This document shows, piece after piece, positions 40,868-49,224 of a DNA stretch of 64,000 nucleotides. Position 1 is the stretch's first letter. Each line of letters begins with the position of its first letter. The DNA lies in contig NZ_JAJNDB010000008.1 in NCBI RefSeq assembly GCF_021026375.1, positions 1 through 64,000 on the forward strand, written 5' to 3'. Under the pieces are notes generated by a model. It searched no databases, was not told the origin of the DNA, and saw nothing but the letters and a program-made list of their open reading frames with translations. The position numbers were made by a program, and so were the translations under genes. Origin of the DNA: Actinomycetospora endophytica. GTDB taxonomy: Bacteria > Actinomycetota > Actinomycetes > Mycobacteriales > Pseudonocardiaceae.

Positions 40868-42325
40868 GTGACGACCGTGCTCGGAGCCACCCGCTCCCAC
40901 GACGACGACGGCGGCTCGGTCACGCCCGGTGGTCCCGAGACCGGCCGCCGGCGTGGGCCACGGCTGCCGGGCGACCTCGTCGCGGCGCTGCTGGGCGCCG
41001 GCCTGGTCGTGGCCGCCTCGCTGGTCGGGTGGGCCGACATCCACGAGGGCCAGAAGATTCTCGTCGGCTGGCCGCCGCTGCTCGCGGACTGGCTGCCGCA
41101 CTTCTCGCCGGGCGGGATCACCGCGGTCCTCGTCGCCCTGCTCGTGGCGCTCGCCGGGCCCGCCGTGGCCGCGCGGATGCGTTGGGGCCCGCTGCTGGGC
41201 CTCGCCTACGTGGCGTCCGCCGGGTGGACCCTCGGGCTGGCGCTGATCGACGGCTACCAGGTCGGCGTGATCAACCGGCTCACGACTCCGACCGAGTACC
41301 TCGTCGAGGTGGCGCGCTTCCCGGGCCTCGGCCCGTTCCTCGAGACCTTCGCGGGCCGCATCGTCGGGATGACCCCGGGCACCCTGGTCACGCACGCGTC
41401 GGGCCACCCGCCGTTGGCGACGATCTTCTACGTCTGGGTCGCCGACCTGTTCGGCCCCGGCGGGGAGCCGGCCGGGCTGGCGACGCTGCTGCTGGGAGCG
41501 TCGGCGCCGGTGGCGGTCGCCGTGGCGGTGGGCTCGCTCGGCGGGTTGCGTGCCCGCCGGGGCGAGTTCGGACTCCCGACGGAGACCGTGACCGCCGGCC
41601 GGGACGTCGCGCGGCGCTACCTGCCGTTCGGGGTGCTCTTCCCGGGCGCGGTCTGGGTCGGGGTGTCCGCCGACGGGATGTTCGCCGCCGTGTTCGCCTG
41701 GGGCGTCGCGTTCCTGGCGCTCGGGGCGGTGCGCCGCGGGGTGCTCGGCGCGGTGCTGTGCCTGCTCGGCGGGGTCGTGCTCGGTGGGGCGCTGTTCCTG
41801 TCGTACGGGCTGGTCACCGGCGGTCTGGTCCCTATCGTGGTCGCGATCCTGGTGCGGCGCTGGTCCCCGCTGATCGCGGGTGCGGTCGGGGCGGCCGTCG
41901 TCGTCGGGCTGTTCGCCTGGGGCGGGTTCTGGTGGCTCGACGGGTACGACCAGGTCCAGCTGCGCTACTACCAGGTCGGCGAGTACGGGCTGCTGCGGCC
42001 GTACGACTACTGGGTGTGGGGGAACCTCGCGGCGTTCGCGCTGACGATCGGGCCCGCGGCGTTCGCCGGGGTGCGCCGGCTCGCGTGGTGGCCGCGGCGG
42101 GCGCCGCTCGCGGTGGTGCTGCTGGTCGGCGCGGTCCTGGTGGCGGTCACCGCCGCGGACGTCTCGGGGCTGTCGAAGGCCGAGGTGGAGCGGATCTGGC
42201 TGCCGTTCGCGACGTGGACGGTGCTCGCCTGCGCGATGCTCCCGCCGCGCTCGGCGCGCTGGTGGCTGCTCGTCCAGGCCGCGGTGGCGATCGCCGTCAA
42301 CAGCCTGCTGCTCACGACGTGGTGA
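40868..42325 (+). CDS. Polytopic membrane protein, possible GT-C-type
   Basis: About 485 residues with roughly ten membrane helices. An outer loop motif THASGHPPLATIFYVWVADL resembles the HPP loop, and SKAEVERIWLPFATWTV resembles the 'GEVERIW' C-terminal segment, of polyprenyl-phosphate-dependent glycosyltransferase-like proteins. It is divergent from the GT2 operon, so a shared glycan pathway is plausible. The start (GTG 40862/40868) is uncertain; longer frames are open. Confidence 0.7.
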   Translation: MTTVLGATRSHDDDGGSVTPGGPETGRRRGPRLPGDLVAALLGAGLVVAASLVGWADIHEGQKILVGWPPLLADWLPHFSPGGITAVLVALLVALAGPAVAARMRWGPLLGLAYVASAGWTLGLALIDGYQVGVINRLTTPTEYLVEVARFPGLGPFLETFAGRIVGMTPGTLVTHASGHPPLATIFYVWVADLFGPGGEPAGLATLLLGASAPVAVAVAVGSLGGLRARRGEFGLPTETVTAGRDVARRYLPFGVLFPGAVWVGVSADGMFAAVFAWGVAFLALGAVRRGVLGAVLCLLGGVVLGGALFLSYGLVTGGLVPIVVAILVRRWSPLIAGAVGAAVVVGLFAWGGFWWLDGYDQVQLRYYQVGEYGLLRPYDYWVWGNLAAFALTIGPAAFAGVRRLAWWPRRAPLAVVLLVGAVLVAVTAADVSGLSKAEVERIWLPFATWTVLACAMLPPRSARWWLLVQAAVAIAVNSLLLTTW

Positions 42326-42332
42326 CTTCGTC

Positions 42333-42392
42333 CTGACGGACATGTGCGTGTGTTTCCGTGCCAGGGCACGGAAACACACGCACATGCGTCAG
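42333..42392. terminator. Long bidirectional terminator palindrome
   Basis: ACATGTGCGTGTGTTTCCGT and ACGGAAACACACGCACATG, with flanking CTGACG/CGTCAG, form a stem of about 27 bp around a short GCCAGGGC loop. It lies between convergent genes. The epimerase stop codon (42389) is inside the right arm. Confidence 0.85.
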
Positions 42393-43465
42393 CGAACGGC
42401 GGCGCGCAGCGGGTCGGTGGCGAACCGCGTGATGCCGTCGGCGAACGACGTCGCGGCCCGGAAGCCCAGCACCTCGGTGGCGCGGGCGGGGTCGGCGGTG
42501 ACGTGCCGGACGTCGCCCGGCCGTGCCCCGCCGACGACCTGCGGTGCCGGCCCGTCCATCGCGCTCGCCAGCTGGGTCGCGAGGTCGGAGATCGTGCGGA
42601 CCTCGCCGGAGCACACGTTCAGCGGGGTGCAGGTCCCCTCGGGGGTGGTGTCGACCGCGGCCTCGAGCGCGGCGACGTTGATGCCCGCGACGTCGCTGAC
42701 GTGCACGAAGTCGCGCCGCTGCCGGCCGTCCTCCATCACCCGCGGGGCCTCGCCGCGCTCGAGCGCCGACCGGAAGATCGACGCGACGCCCGCGTACGGC
42801 GTGTTCTGCGGCATCCGCGGGCCGTAGACGTTGTGGTAGCGCATCGCGAACACCCGGCCGCCGGTCGCGCGGGCCCACGCGACCGCGAGGTGCTCCTGCG
42901 CGAGCTTGGTCGCGGCGTAGGTCGAGCGCGGTTCGAGGGCGGCGTCCTCGGGCACCAGCTCGCCCTGGAGATCCCGGCCGCAGACCGGGCAGGGCAGGTC
43001 GTAGCGCCCGGCGTCGACGTCGGCCTGCGTGCGCGCGGGCGGCGGCTGCACGCCGTGCTCCGGGCACGAGTAGCGGCCCTCGCCGTAGACGACCATCGAG
43101 CTCGCCATGACCAGCCTGGTGTGCTTCGCGCGGTACATCGCGGCGAGCAGCACGGCGGTGGCGACGTCGTTGTTCTCGGCGTAGTCCGGCGCGTCGTTGG
43201 GGTCCACGCCGTGCCCGACCATCGCCGCCTGGTGGCACACCGCGTCCACCTCGGGCAGCAGCCGGTCGAGCAGGCCGGCGTCGCGGACGTCGCCGTGGAC
43301 CAGGTCGAAGCGGTCGGTCCACTCCGGGGCCTTGCCGTCGGCGTGCGCCTGCGGGAGGAGCGCGTCGAGCAGGACGGGGGTGTGCCCGCGGTCGGCGAGC
43401 TGGTCGGCGATGGCCGACCCGATGAACCCGGCACCGCCGGTGAGGAGGACGCGCACGTCGCTCAC
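42389..43465 (-). CDS. NAD-dependent epimerase/dehydratase with Cys-rich insert
   Basis: The 358-residue extended SDR has VLLTGGAGFIGSAIADQLAD at the N-terminus, HGDVRD, SSMVVYGEG, the YAATK catalytic pair, AMRYHNVYGPRMPQN and RRDFVHVSDVA. Between the SSM and YxxxK blocks is an insert with SCPEHGV and PCPVCGRDL, i.e. a CxxC that may bind zinc. The sugar-nucleotide substrate is unknown. It is divergent from moaB, with start GTG 43465 or 43456. Confidence 0.88.
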   Translation of the reverse strand: MSDVRVLLTGGAGFIGSAIADQLADRGHTPVLLDALLPQAHADGKAPEWTDRFDLVHGDVRDAGLLDRLLPEVDAVCHQAAMVGHGVDPNDAPDYAENNDVATAVLLAAMYRAKHTRLVMASSMVVYGEGRYSCPEHGVQPPPARTQADVDAGRYDLPCPVCGRDLQGELVPEDAALEPRSTYAATKLAQEHLAVAWARATGGRVFAMRYHNVYGPRMPQNTPYAGVASIFRSALERGEAPRVMEDGRQRRDFVHVSDVAGINVAALEAAVDTTPEGTCTPLNVCSGEVRTISDLATQLASAMDGPAPQVVGGARPGDVRHVTADPARATEVLGFRAATSFADGITRFATDPLRAAVR

Positions 43466-43523
43466 GGTAACGTCGGGCAATCCGGCGGCGGGGTCCGCGG
43501 GGGGCTCGCTAGGGTCTGCGGGT

Positions 43524-44066
43524 ATGGAGCACCCCCGGTCGACGGCGATGCAGGACGAGTCCCTCGGAGGGGGCGACGACGACCTGCTGGGCCGCGCCCT
43601 CGTCGTGATCGTCGACGACCGCATCTCGACCGGGGAGGTCGCCGACACCACCGGTCCGCTCGTGACCGAACTGCTCGGTGAGGCGGGCCTCGTCGTCGAC
43701 GGCACGATCGTGGTGCCGGGCGAGTCGGTGGCGATCCGCAACGCGCTGAACACCGCCGTGATCGGCGGCGTCGACCTCGTCGTCACCGTCGGCGGCACCG
43801 GGGTCTCCCCGCGCGCGGTCACGGCTGACGCGACCGCCGGGGTGCTCGACCGGCCGATCCCCGGCATCGCCGAGGCCATCCGCGCGTCGGGACTGGCGGC
43901 GGGTGCCGTGGACGCGGGGCTGTCGCGCGGGCTGGTCGGGGTGTCGGGGTCGACGCTGGTGGTCAACCTCGCCGCCTCGCGAGCTGCCGTGCGCGACGGG
44001 ATGGCCACGCTGACGCCGCTGATCTCGCACGTCGTCGCCGAGCTGTCGGGGCTGGAGGAGAACTGA
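43524..44066 (+). CDS. moaB: MoaB/MogA-type molybdopterin-binding protein
   Basis: The 180-residue protein has LLGRALVVIVDDRISTGEVA, ADTTGPLVTELLGEAGLVVD, DLVVTVGGTGVSPRAVTADA (the TGGTG/S-P-R-D-x-T-like MPT-binding loop) and GSTLVVNLAASRAAV (usually 'LPGsp'). It belongs to the MoaB2-like branch near mprAB-pepD in mycobacteria. The altered NLAAS in place of NLPGS suggests a divergent activity. Confidence 0.85.
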   Translation: MEHPRSTAMQDESLGGGDDDLLGRALVVIVDDRISTGEVADTTGPLVTELLGEAGLVVDGTIVVPGESVAIRNALNTAVIGGVDLVVTVGGTGVSPRAVTADATAGVLDRPIPGIAEAIRASGLAAGAVDAGLSRGLVGVSGSTLVVNLAASRAAVRDGMATLTPLISHVVAELSGLEEN

Positions 44067-44248
44067 CCCCGGAGGGTTCCGACGACGACGCTGGGGCGGC
44101 GGCCGCCCGTCGTCGGGCTCGTGAGGCGCTCTTCGGGGAGGACCCCGGGGCGAGTGCCGACGAGCGCGACGACGCTGATCGCGCGCGCGGGGACGCCGAG
44201 CGCGACCGCCGCTGGTACGACGACCAGCGCCCGCCCCACCACGGCTGA
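44063..44248 (+). CDS. Small conserved actinobacterial protein, CTG start
   Basis: The frame opens with CTG behind GGAGGAGAA and overlaps the moaB stop as CTGA. The 61-residue acidic protein contains AARRRAREALFGEDPGASAD and ends RWYDDQRPPHHG. The 'ARRRAREALFG ... DWY--N/QRPPHH' layout is one I associate with a small conserved actinobacterial protein next to moaB/mog genes. No ATG, GTG or TTG is available in frame, so a CTG start is likely. Function unknown. Confidence 0.6.
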   Translation: MTPEGSDDDAGAAAARRRAREALFGEDPGASADERDDADRARGDAERDRRWYDDQRPPHHG

Positions 44249-44433
44249 GCTGCCGACGAGGGGCACGTCAGGCAGGTCCGCGGCGCGGTCGGGCTGCGCT
44301 GTGTGCTGTTGATCAGTCGGCGCTGAGTCGGCGCGGAACGGTGCCGAGCGTCACTCCACGACACGAACCGGACGCGGGGAGCCACGTTACCCTCACTTCA
44401 TCACATGTTGAGGTGTCGCACTCAGGAGGTGTG

Positions 44434-45966
44434 ATGTCGGAGGGCCGGCCCACTCGGCGGACCGTGCTGGCGGGAGCGCTCGGGACAGGGGTGGCCCTGG
44501 GCGCGGCGTCGTTGCTCTCCGGGTGCGGGTCGGCGGCGTCCGACGACCGGCTGCGGGTCGCGTTCGCCGGGGGCGGCTCGCGCGAGAACCTCGACCCGCA
44601 CGTCGTGCTGAACTACGTCGACCAGGCCCGCGCCAAGGCGTGCTTCGACACGCTGAGCTGCTGGTCCGAGGACATGGGGGCGGTGCCGCGGCTCGCCGAG
44701 TCGTGGGAGGTGGACCCGACCGGCACGCGCTGGCGCATCCACCTGCGCGACGCCCGCTTCCACGACGGCCGGCCGCTCACGCCCGACGACGTCCTCTACA
44801 CGTTCCGGCGCATCGCCGACCCCGCGACCGGCGCGACCGCGGCCAAGCTCTTCACCACCGTCGACCTCACCGCGAGCCGCGCCCTCGGCCCCCGCGACGT
44901 CGAGGTCGTCCTCACCGCGCCGAACTTTCTGTTCCCGCTCGCCTGGGCCGCACCCGGCGCCGAGATCGTCCCGCGAGGCACGACGAGCTTCGAACGCCCG
45001 GTCGGGACCGGCCCCTTCCGATGGGTCTCGTTCAGCCCGGGCGGGCCGGCGCTCTACAGCGCGAACCCGGACCACTGGGGCGGCGCGCCGCCGAGCCGGG
45101 AACTGGAGTTCGTCCCCGTCGACGAGGAGCAGGGCCGGGTCGGGGCGCTGCTGTCCGGGCAGGTCGCGTACGCCTTCGACCTGCGCGCCTCGAGCGCGGT
45201 CTCGCTCGGCACCGACTCGCGCGCGAAGGTGCTCTCCGCACCGGGCTCGGCGTCGCAGTTCCTCTACCTGCGGGTCGACCGGCCGCCCTTCGTCGACCCC
45301 CGGCTCCGCGAGGCCGTCCGCCTGGGTCTCGACCGGCAGGCGCTGGTGCGGGTCGTGCTGCTGGGGAAGGGGCAGGTCGGGAACGACCTCTTCGGGCAGG
45401 GCGCGCAGTACTACGACACCGCCCCGCCGCAGGTGACCCGCGACGTCGAGCAGGCCACGGCCCTCGTCGCGCAGGCCGGGGCGACCGGGTCGCGGATCGA
45501 GCTCCAGACCAGCACGGCCGACCCGATCTACCAGGCCGCGGCGGGCGTGATCGCGCAGCAGTTGGGGGAGATCGGCCTGCAGGTCGTCCCCCGTACCCTG
45601 CCGCCCGACAGCTACTACGCCACGATCCGGTCGCAGGGGGTCTCCTCGGTGAGCAGCGTGGGCTCACTTCCGCTGCCCGACTACATCGGGCGGCGGATGG
45701 TCTCGAGCGCCACCGCCCGCAACTTCACCGGCTACCGGGACCCGCAGATCGACGCGCTCTCCGCCGCGGCCGTCGCGACGCCGAACGAGGCCGACCGGGT
45801 CGCCAGCTACTCCCGCGCCCAGGAGCTCATCCGCGCCTCGTCGGGGATGCTGGTGTGGGCCGCCGCGGACATGCACGTCGGGATCGCGGCCGACCTCGGT
45901 GGCGTCGAGGTCGCCCGTCCGAACACCGACCGGTGGGCGCGGTTCGACCGGGCCCGCCTGGGCTGA
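44434..45966 (+). CDS. ABC transporter substrate-binding lipoprotein (peptide/nickel type)
   Basis: The 510-residue protein has a Tat-type signal with lipobox (RPTRRTVLAGALG ... LLSGCGS). The SBP family 5 domain follows: LDPHVVLNYVDQARAKACFD, PRLAESWEVDPTGTRWRIHL and RFHDGRPLTPDDVLYTFRRI. It captures peptides or similar solutes outside the membrane. The ATG at 44434 follows CAGGAGG. It leads the operon with two permeases and a double ATPase. A paralogue lies at 49225-50748. Confidence 0.92.
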   Translation: MSEGRPTRRTVLAGALGTGVALGAASLLSGCGSAASDDRLRVAFAGGGSRENLDPHVVLNYVDQARAKACFDTLSCWSEDMGAVPRLAESWEVDPTGTRWRIHLRDARFHDGRPLTPDDVLYTFRRIADPATGATAAKLFTTVDLTASRALGPRDVEVVLTAPNFLFPLAWAAPGAEIVPRGTTSFERPVGTGPFRWVSFSPGGPALYSANPDHWGGAPPSRELEFVPVDEEQGRVGALLSGQVAYAFDLRASSAVSLGTDSRAKVLSAPGSASQFLYLRVDRPPFVDPRLREAVRLGLDRQALVRVVLLGKGQVGNDLFGQGAQYYDTAPPQVTRDVEQATALVAQAGATGSRIELQTSTADPIYQAAAGVIAQQLGEIGLQVVPRTLPPDSYYATIRSQGVSSVSSVGSLPLPDYIGRRMVSSATARNFTGYRDPQIDALSAAAVATPNEADRVASYSRAQELIRASSGMLVWAAADMHVGIAADLGGVEVARPNTDRWARFDRARLG

Positions 45967-45972
45967 CCGCCC

Positions 45973-46956
45973 GTGACGACGACCGCCCCGGCCCCCGGGA
46001 CCGTCGACCGGCCGCGCACGCTCCCGCGGCGGCTGGTCGGACGCGTCGCGGTCGCCGCCGGACAGCTCGTCGCGGTCTCGGTGATCGTGTTCGCGCTGAC
46101 CGCCGCGCTGCCCGGCGACACCGCGGAGGTCGTCCTCGGCCAGCAGGCCACCCCCGAGCAGGTGGCGGCCCTGCGCGCCCAGCTCGGCCTCGACCGTCCG
46201 GTGCTGCTGCGCTTCGCCGACTGGGTCGGCGGCGTGCTGACCGGCGACCCCGGCCGCTCGCTGGTCACCGGGGTCCCGGTGGCCGACGAGCTCGCGGGCC
46301 GGTTGGCGAGCACCGCGAGCGTGGCCGGGCTGGCGCTCCTCGTGATCGTGCCGGTCGCGCTCGCCGCGGGTGTGACGGCGGGGCGCCGGCCGGGGTCGGT
46401 GACCGACCGGGTGATCACGGCGGTCGCGACGGCGGGCCAGGCGATCCCCGAGTTCGCGTCGGGCCTCGTGCTGGTCGCGGTCTTCGCCGTCACCCTGGGC
46501 TGGCTCCCCGCGACGGCGGGCGGCGGCAGCTTCACCGGACCGGCCGTGCTCGTGCTGCCGGTGGTCGTGCTCGCGCTGAACCAGGTCGGCCGGCTCGCGC
46601 GCCAGATCCGGATCGGGGTCGTCGAGACCGAGCGGGCCGAGTACGTGGTGCACCTGCGCCGCCTCGGGATGGGCGAGCGGACGCTGCTCCTGCGTCACGT
46701 CCTGCCCGGGGCGCTCCCCCCGACGGTGCAGCAGCTCGCCCGGGTCGTCGACGGGCTGCTCGGCGGCGTCGTCGTGGTCGAGGCGCTCTTCGCGCTGCCC
46801 GGCGTGGGCGCGGGCTTCGTCGAGGCCGTCCAGGGGCGGGACCTCCCACTGGTGCAGGGGTACGCCCTGCTGTTCGCGACGACGACGGTGGTGGTCAACC
46901 TGCTCGCGGACCTCGTGTCCGACCGCCTCGCGCCGCACCGCGAGGCCCTCCGGTGA
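45973..46956 (+). CDS. ABC transporter permease (DppB type)
   Basis: The 327-residue protein has six helices and DppB features: ALPGDTAEVVLGQQATPEQV, LRAQLGLDRPVLLRFADWVG and the EAA-like loop VETERAEYVVHLRRLGMGER. LFALPGVGAGFVEAVQGRDL comes near the end. The start is GTG 6 bases after the binding-protein stop. It overlaps the next permease by four bases. Confidence 0.92.
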   Translation: MTTTAPAPGTVDRPRTLPRRLVGRVAVAAGQLVAVSVIVFALTAALPGDTAEVVLGQQATPEQVAALRAQLGLDRPVLLRFADWVGGVLTGDPGRSLVTGVPVADELAGRLASTASVAGLALLVIVPVALAAGVTAGRRPGSVTDRVITAVATAGQAIPEFASGLVLVAVFAVTLGWLPATAGGGSFTGPAVLVLPVVVLALNQVGRLARQIRIGVVETERAEYVVHLRRLGMGERTLLLRHVLPGALPPTVQQLARVVDGLLGGVVVVEALFALPGVGAGFVEAVQGRDLPLVQGYALLFATTTVVVNLLADLVSDRLAPHREALR

Positions 46957-47756
46957 CCCGCCGTCCGGACGCCACCCTCGTCGTCGGGAGCCTGCTGGCG
47001 GGCATCCCGCTGCTGGCCGCGCTCGTCGGTCCCCTCGTCGCGCCGCAGACCCCGCCGGGCACGACGCCGCTGCTGCCGCCCGGCACCGAGGGCACCGTGC
47101 TCGGCACCGACGTCTACGGCCGCGACGTCCTGGGGCTCGCGCTCACGGGCGGCCTGTCGGTCGTCGGCCTGACCGTCGGCGCGCTGGCCCTCGCCTACGC
47201 GGTGGGCACCCCGCTGGGCCTGCTGCTCGCCGCGACCCGCCGCCGGTGGCTGGACACCGCCGGGCTGCGCCTCGTCGACGTGGCCCTGGTGCTGCCGCCG
47301 CTGCTGGTCCTGCTGGTGCTCGCGGCCACCGGGCGGCGCGGGGTGCTCTGGCTGATCGTCGGCGCCGCGTTCGTGCAGCTGCCCGCGCTGGTGCGCCTGG
47401 TCCGCAGCGCCGCGCGCGCCCCCGGCCGGCTGGCCGTGCAGGAGGCCCAGATCCAGGCGGGCGAGCCGTGGTGGCGCTCCCATCTCCTCGAACCCGCCCG
47501 GGCGGCCGTGGGGGCGCTCGCGGTGGACGCCGGGACCAGGGTCGTGCTCGTCGTGACCGTCCTGACCAGCGCGAACTTCCTCGGCGCCGGCCTGGAACCG
47601 ACGTCGCCGGACTGGGGCGTGGTGATCCAGCAGAACGGCGACTCGCTCTTCCTGGCGCCGGAGACGCTCGTCGTGCCCGCCGTGCTGGTGGTCGCGCTCT
47701 GCGCGGGCACCAACCTGCTGACCGACCGGCTGCTCGACCGCCGGGAGTACGTGTGA
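46953..47756 (+). CDS. ABC transporter permease (DppC type)
   Basis: The 267-residue protein has TVLGTDVYGRDVLGLALTGG (the usual LGTDxxGRDVLSR box), five to six helices, and an EAA-like loop around VQEAQIQAGEPWWRSHLLEP. It closes with SANFLGAGLEPTSPDWGVVI. The GTG start couples it to the previous gene (GTGA). Confidence 0.92.
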   Translation: MTRRPDATLVVGSLLAGIPLLAALVGPLVAPQTPPGTTPLLPPGTEGTVLGTDVYGRDVLGLALTGGLSVVGLTVGALALAYAVGTPLGLLLAATRRRWLDTAGLRLVDVALVLPPLLVLLVLAATGRRGVLWLIVGAAFVQLPALVRLVRSAARAPGRLAVQEAQIQAGEPWWRSHLLEPARAAVGALAVDAGTRVVLVVTVLTSANFLGAGLEPTSPDWGVVIQQNGDSLFLAPETLVVPAVLVVALCAGTNLLTDRLLDRREYV

Positions 47757-49219
47757 CCGGCCCGGTGCTGTCCGTCCGTTCGCTGGCCGCGCGGGCCGGG
47801 GACGCCGAGCTGGTCGCCGGGGTCGATCTCGACCTGCACACCGGCGGGGTGCTCGCCGTCGTCGGGCCGTCCGGGTCGGGGAAGAGCACCCTCGGGCTGG
47901 CGCTGCTCGGGGAGGCGGCCCCGGGGGTGGCGCTCACCGGGAGCGTGCGCGTCGGCGGGACGGAGCTGGTGGGGACGGCCGGAAGGGGCCGGGTCGGCCA
48001 CCTGCCCCAGCACCCCGGCGCGGTACTCGACCCGCTGCGCCGGGTCGGGGCGGTGCTCGACGAGATGGCCGCCGTCGTCCACGGCGCCGATCGCGCGGCG
48101 CGCTCGGAGGCGGTCGGCGCGGCGCTGCGGGCCGCGCAGCTGCCCACCGGCGAGCTCTCCCGACGGTTCCCGCACCAGCTCTCCGGGGGCCAGCAGCAAC
48201 GGATGGCGCTCGCGCTGGCGCTGGTGACCGGGCCGGACGTCGTCGTCCTCGACGAGCCGACGACGGGCCTGGACGCGGACACGACGCGGGCGCTGGTCGA
48301 GAGCCTCGCCGGGCTGGCGGAGTCCGGGGTCGCCCTGGTCCTGCTGACCCACGACCACGACGTGGCCCGCGCGCTCGCCCACGAGGCACTGGCGGTCCGC
48401 GGCGGGCAGGTCGACGCGCAGGGGCCGGCGGCCGAGGTGCTGGACGCCCTCGCGGCGCCGACCGTGGCGGAGCCCGGGCCGGAGACGGACCATCCGCGGC
48501 TGCGGGCGCAGGGCCTCACCGTGGTGACCGCCGACGGCCGGGCGATCCTCGACGGCGTCGATCTCGACGCCGCGGCCGGCGCGGCAGTGGCGGTGGTCGG
48601 ACCCTCGGGCGCGGGCAAGACGACGCTCGCCCGGGCGCTGGCCGGGCTCGCGGTGCCGCGGTCCGGGACGGTCGAGGTCGACGGGACGGTGCTGCGCCCC
48701 GACGCCCTCGACCGCACCCACGACGGGCGCCGCGCGGTGCAGTACGTCCACCAGGACCCCCGCGCGACGTTCGCGCCGCGCCGGGCGGTGCTCGAGCAGG
48801 TGGCGCGCCCGGCGGTGCGGCTGCGCGGCCTCGGGAGCGAGGCGGCGCGGGCCGAGGCCGTCGCGGTCCTCGGCACGCTCGGGGTCGACGAGACCACGGC
48901 CCGACGGCGGCCGCGGGCCCTGTCCGGCGGGCAGCTCCAGCGCACGGCGGTGGCCCGTGCCCTGCTCGCGCGGCCCGACGTCATCGTCGCCGACGAGGCG
49001 ACCTCGGCGCTCGACGCCGACCACCAGGCCGGCCTCGTCGAGGTCTTCGACCAGGTGCGCCGGGCGCACGGTACGGCGCTGGTGCTGGTGAGCCACGACC
49101 TCGAGCTCGTCGGGCAGGTGGCGGGCACGACGGTCGTGCTCGCGGCGGGACGGGTGGTCGACCGCGGGCCGACCGGCGAGGTGCTCGAGCGGACCGCGCC
49201 CCGGGTGGCGCCGAGGTAG
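47753..49219 (+). CDS. Fused double ATPase of the peptide ABC transporter
   Basis: The 488-residue protein carries two nucleotide-binding domains in one chain (DppD-DppF fusion). First domain: Walker A VGPSGSGKSTLG, signature LSGGQQQRMALALA, Walker B DVVVLDEPTTGLD, switch His in LTHDHD. Second domain: VGPSGAGKTTLA, LSGGQLQRTAVARA, DVIVADEATSALD, VSHDLE. All catalytic residues are intact. Only one ATPase gene is needed for the transporter. The GTG lies within the permease stop (GTGTGA). Confidence 0.93.
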   Translation: MTGPVLSVRSLAARAGDAELVAGVDLDLHTGGVLAVVGPSGSGKSTLGLALLGEAAPGVALTGSVRVGGTELVGTAGRGRVGHLPQHPGAVLDPLRRVGAVLDEMAAVVHGADRAARSEAVGAALRAAQLPTGELSRRFPHQLSGGQQQRMALALALVTGPDVVVLDEPTTGLDADTTRALVESLAGLAESGVALVLLTHDHDVARALAHEALAVRGGQVDAQGPAAEVLDALAAPTVAEPGPETDHPRLRAQGLTVVTADGRAILDGVDLDAAAGAAVAVVGPSGAGKTTLARALAGLAVPRSGTVEVDGTVLRPDALDRTHDGRRAVQYVHQDPRATFAPRRAVLEQVARPAVRLRGLGSEAARAEAVAVLGTLGVDETTARRRPRALSGGQLQRTAVARALLARPDVIVADEATSALDADHQAGLVEVFDQVRRAHGTALVLVSHDLELVGQVAGTTVVLAAGRVVDRGPTGEVLERTAPRVAPR

Positions 49220-49224
49220 GGCTC

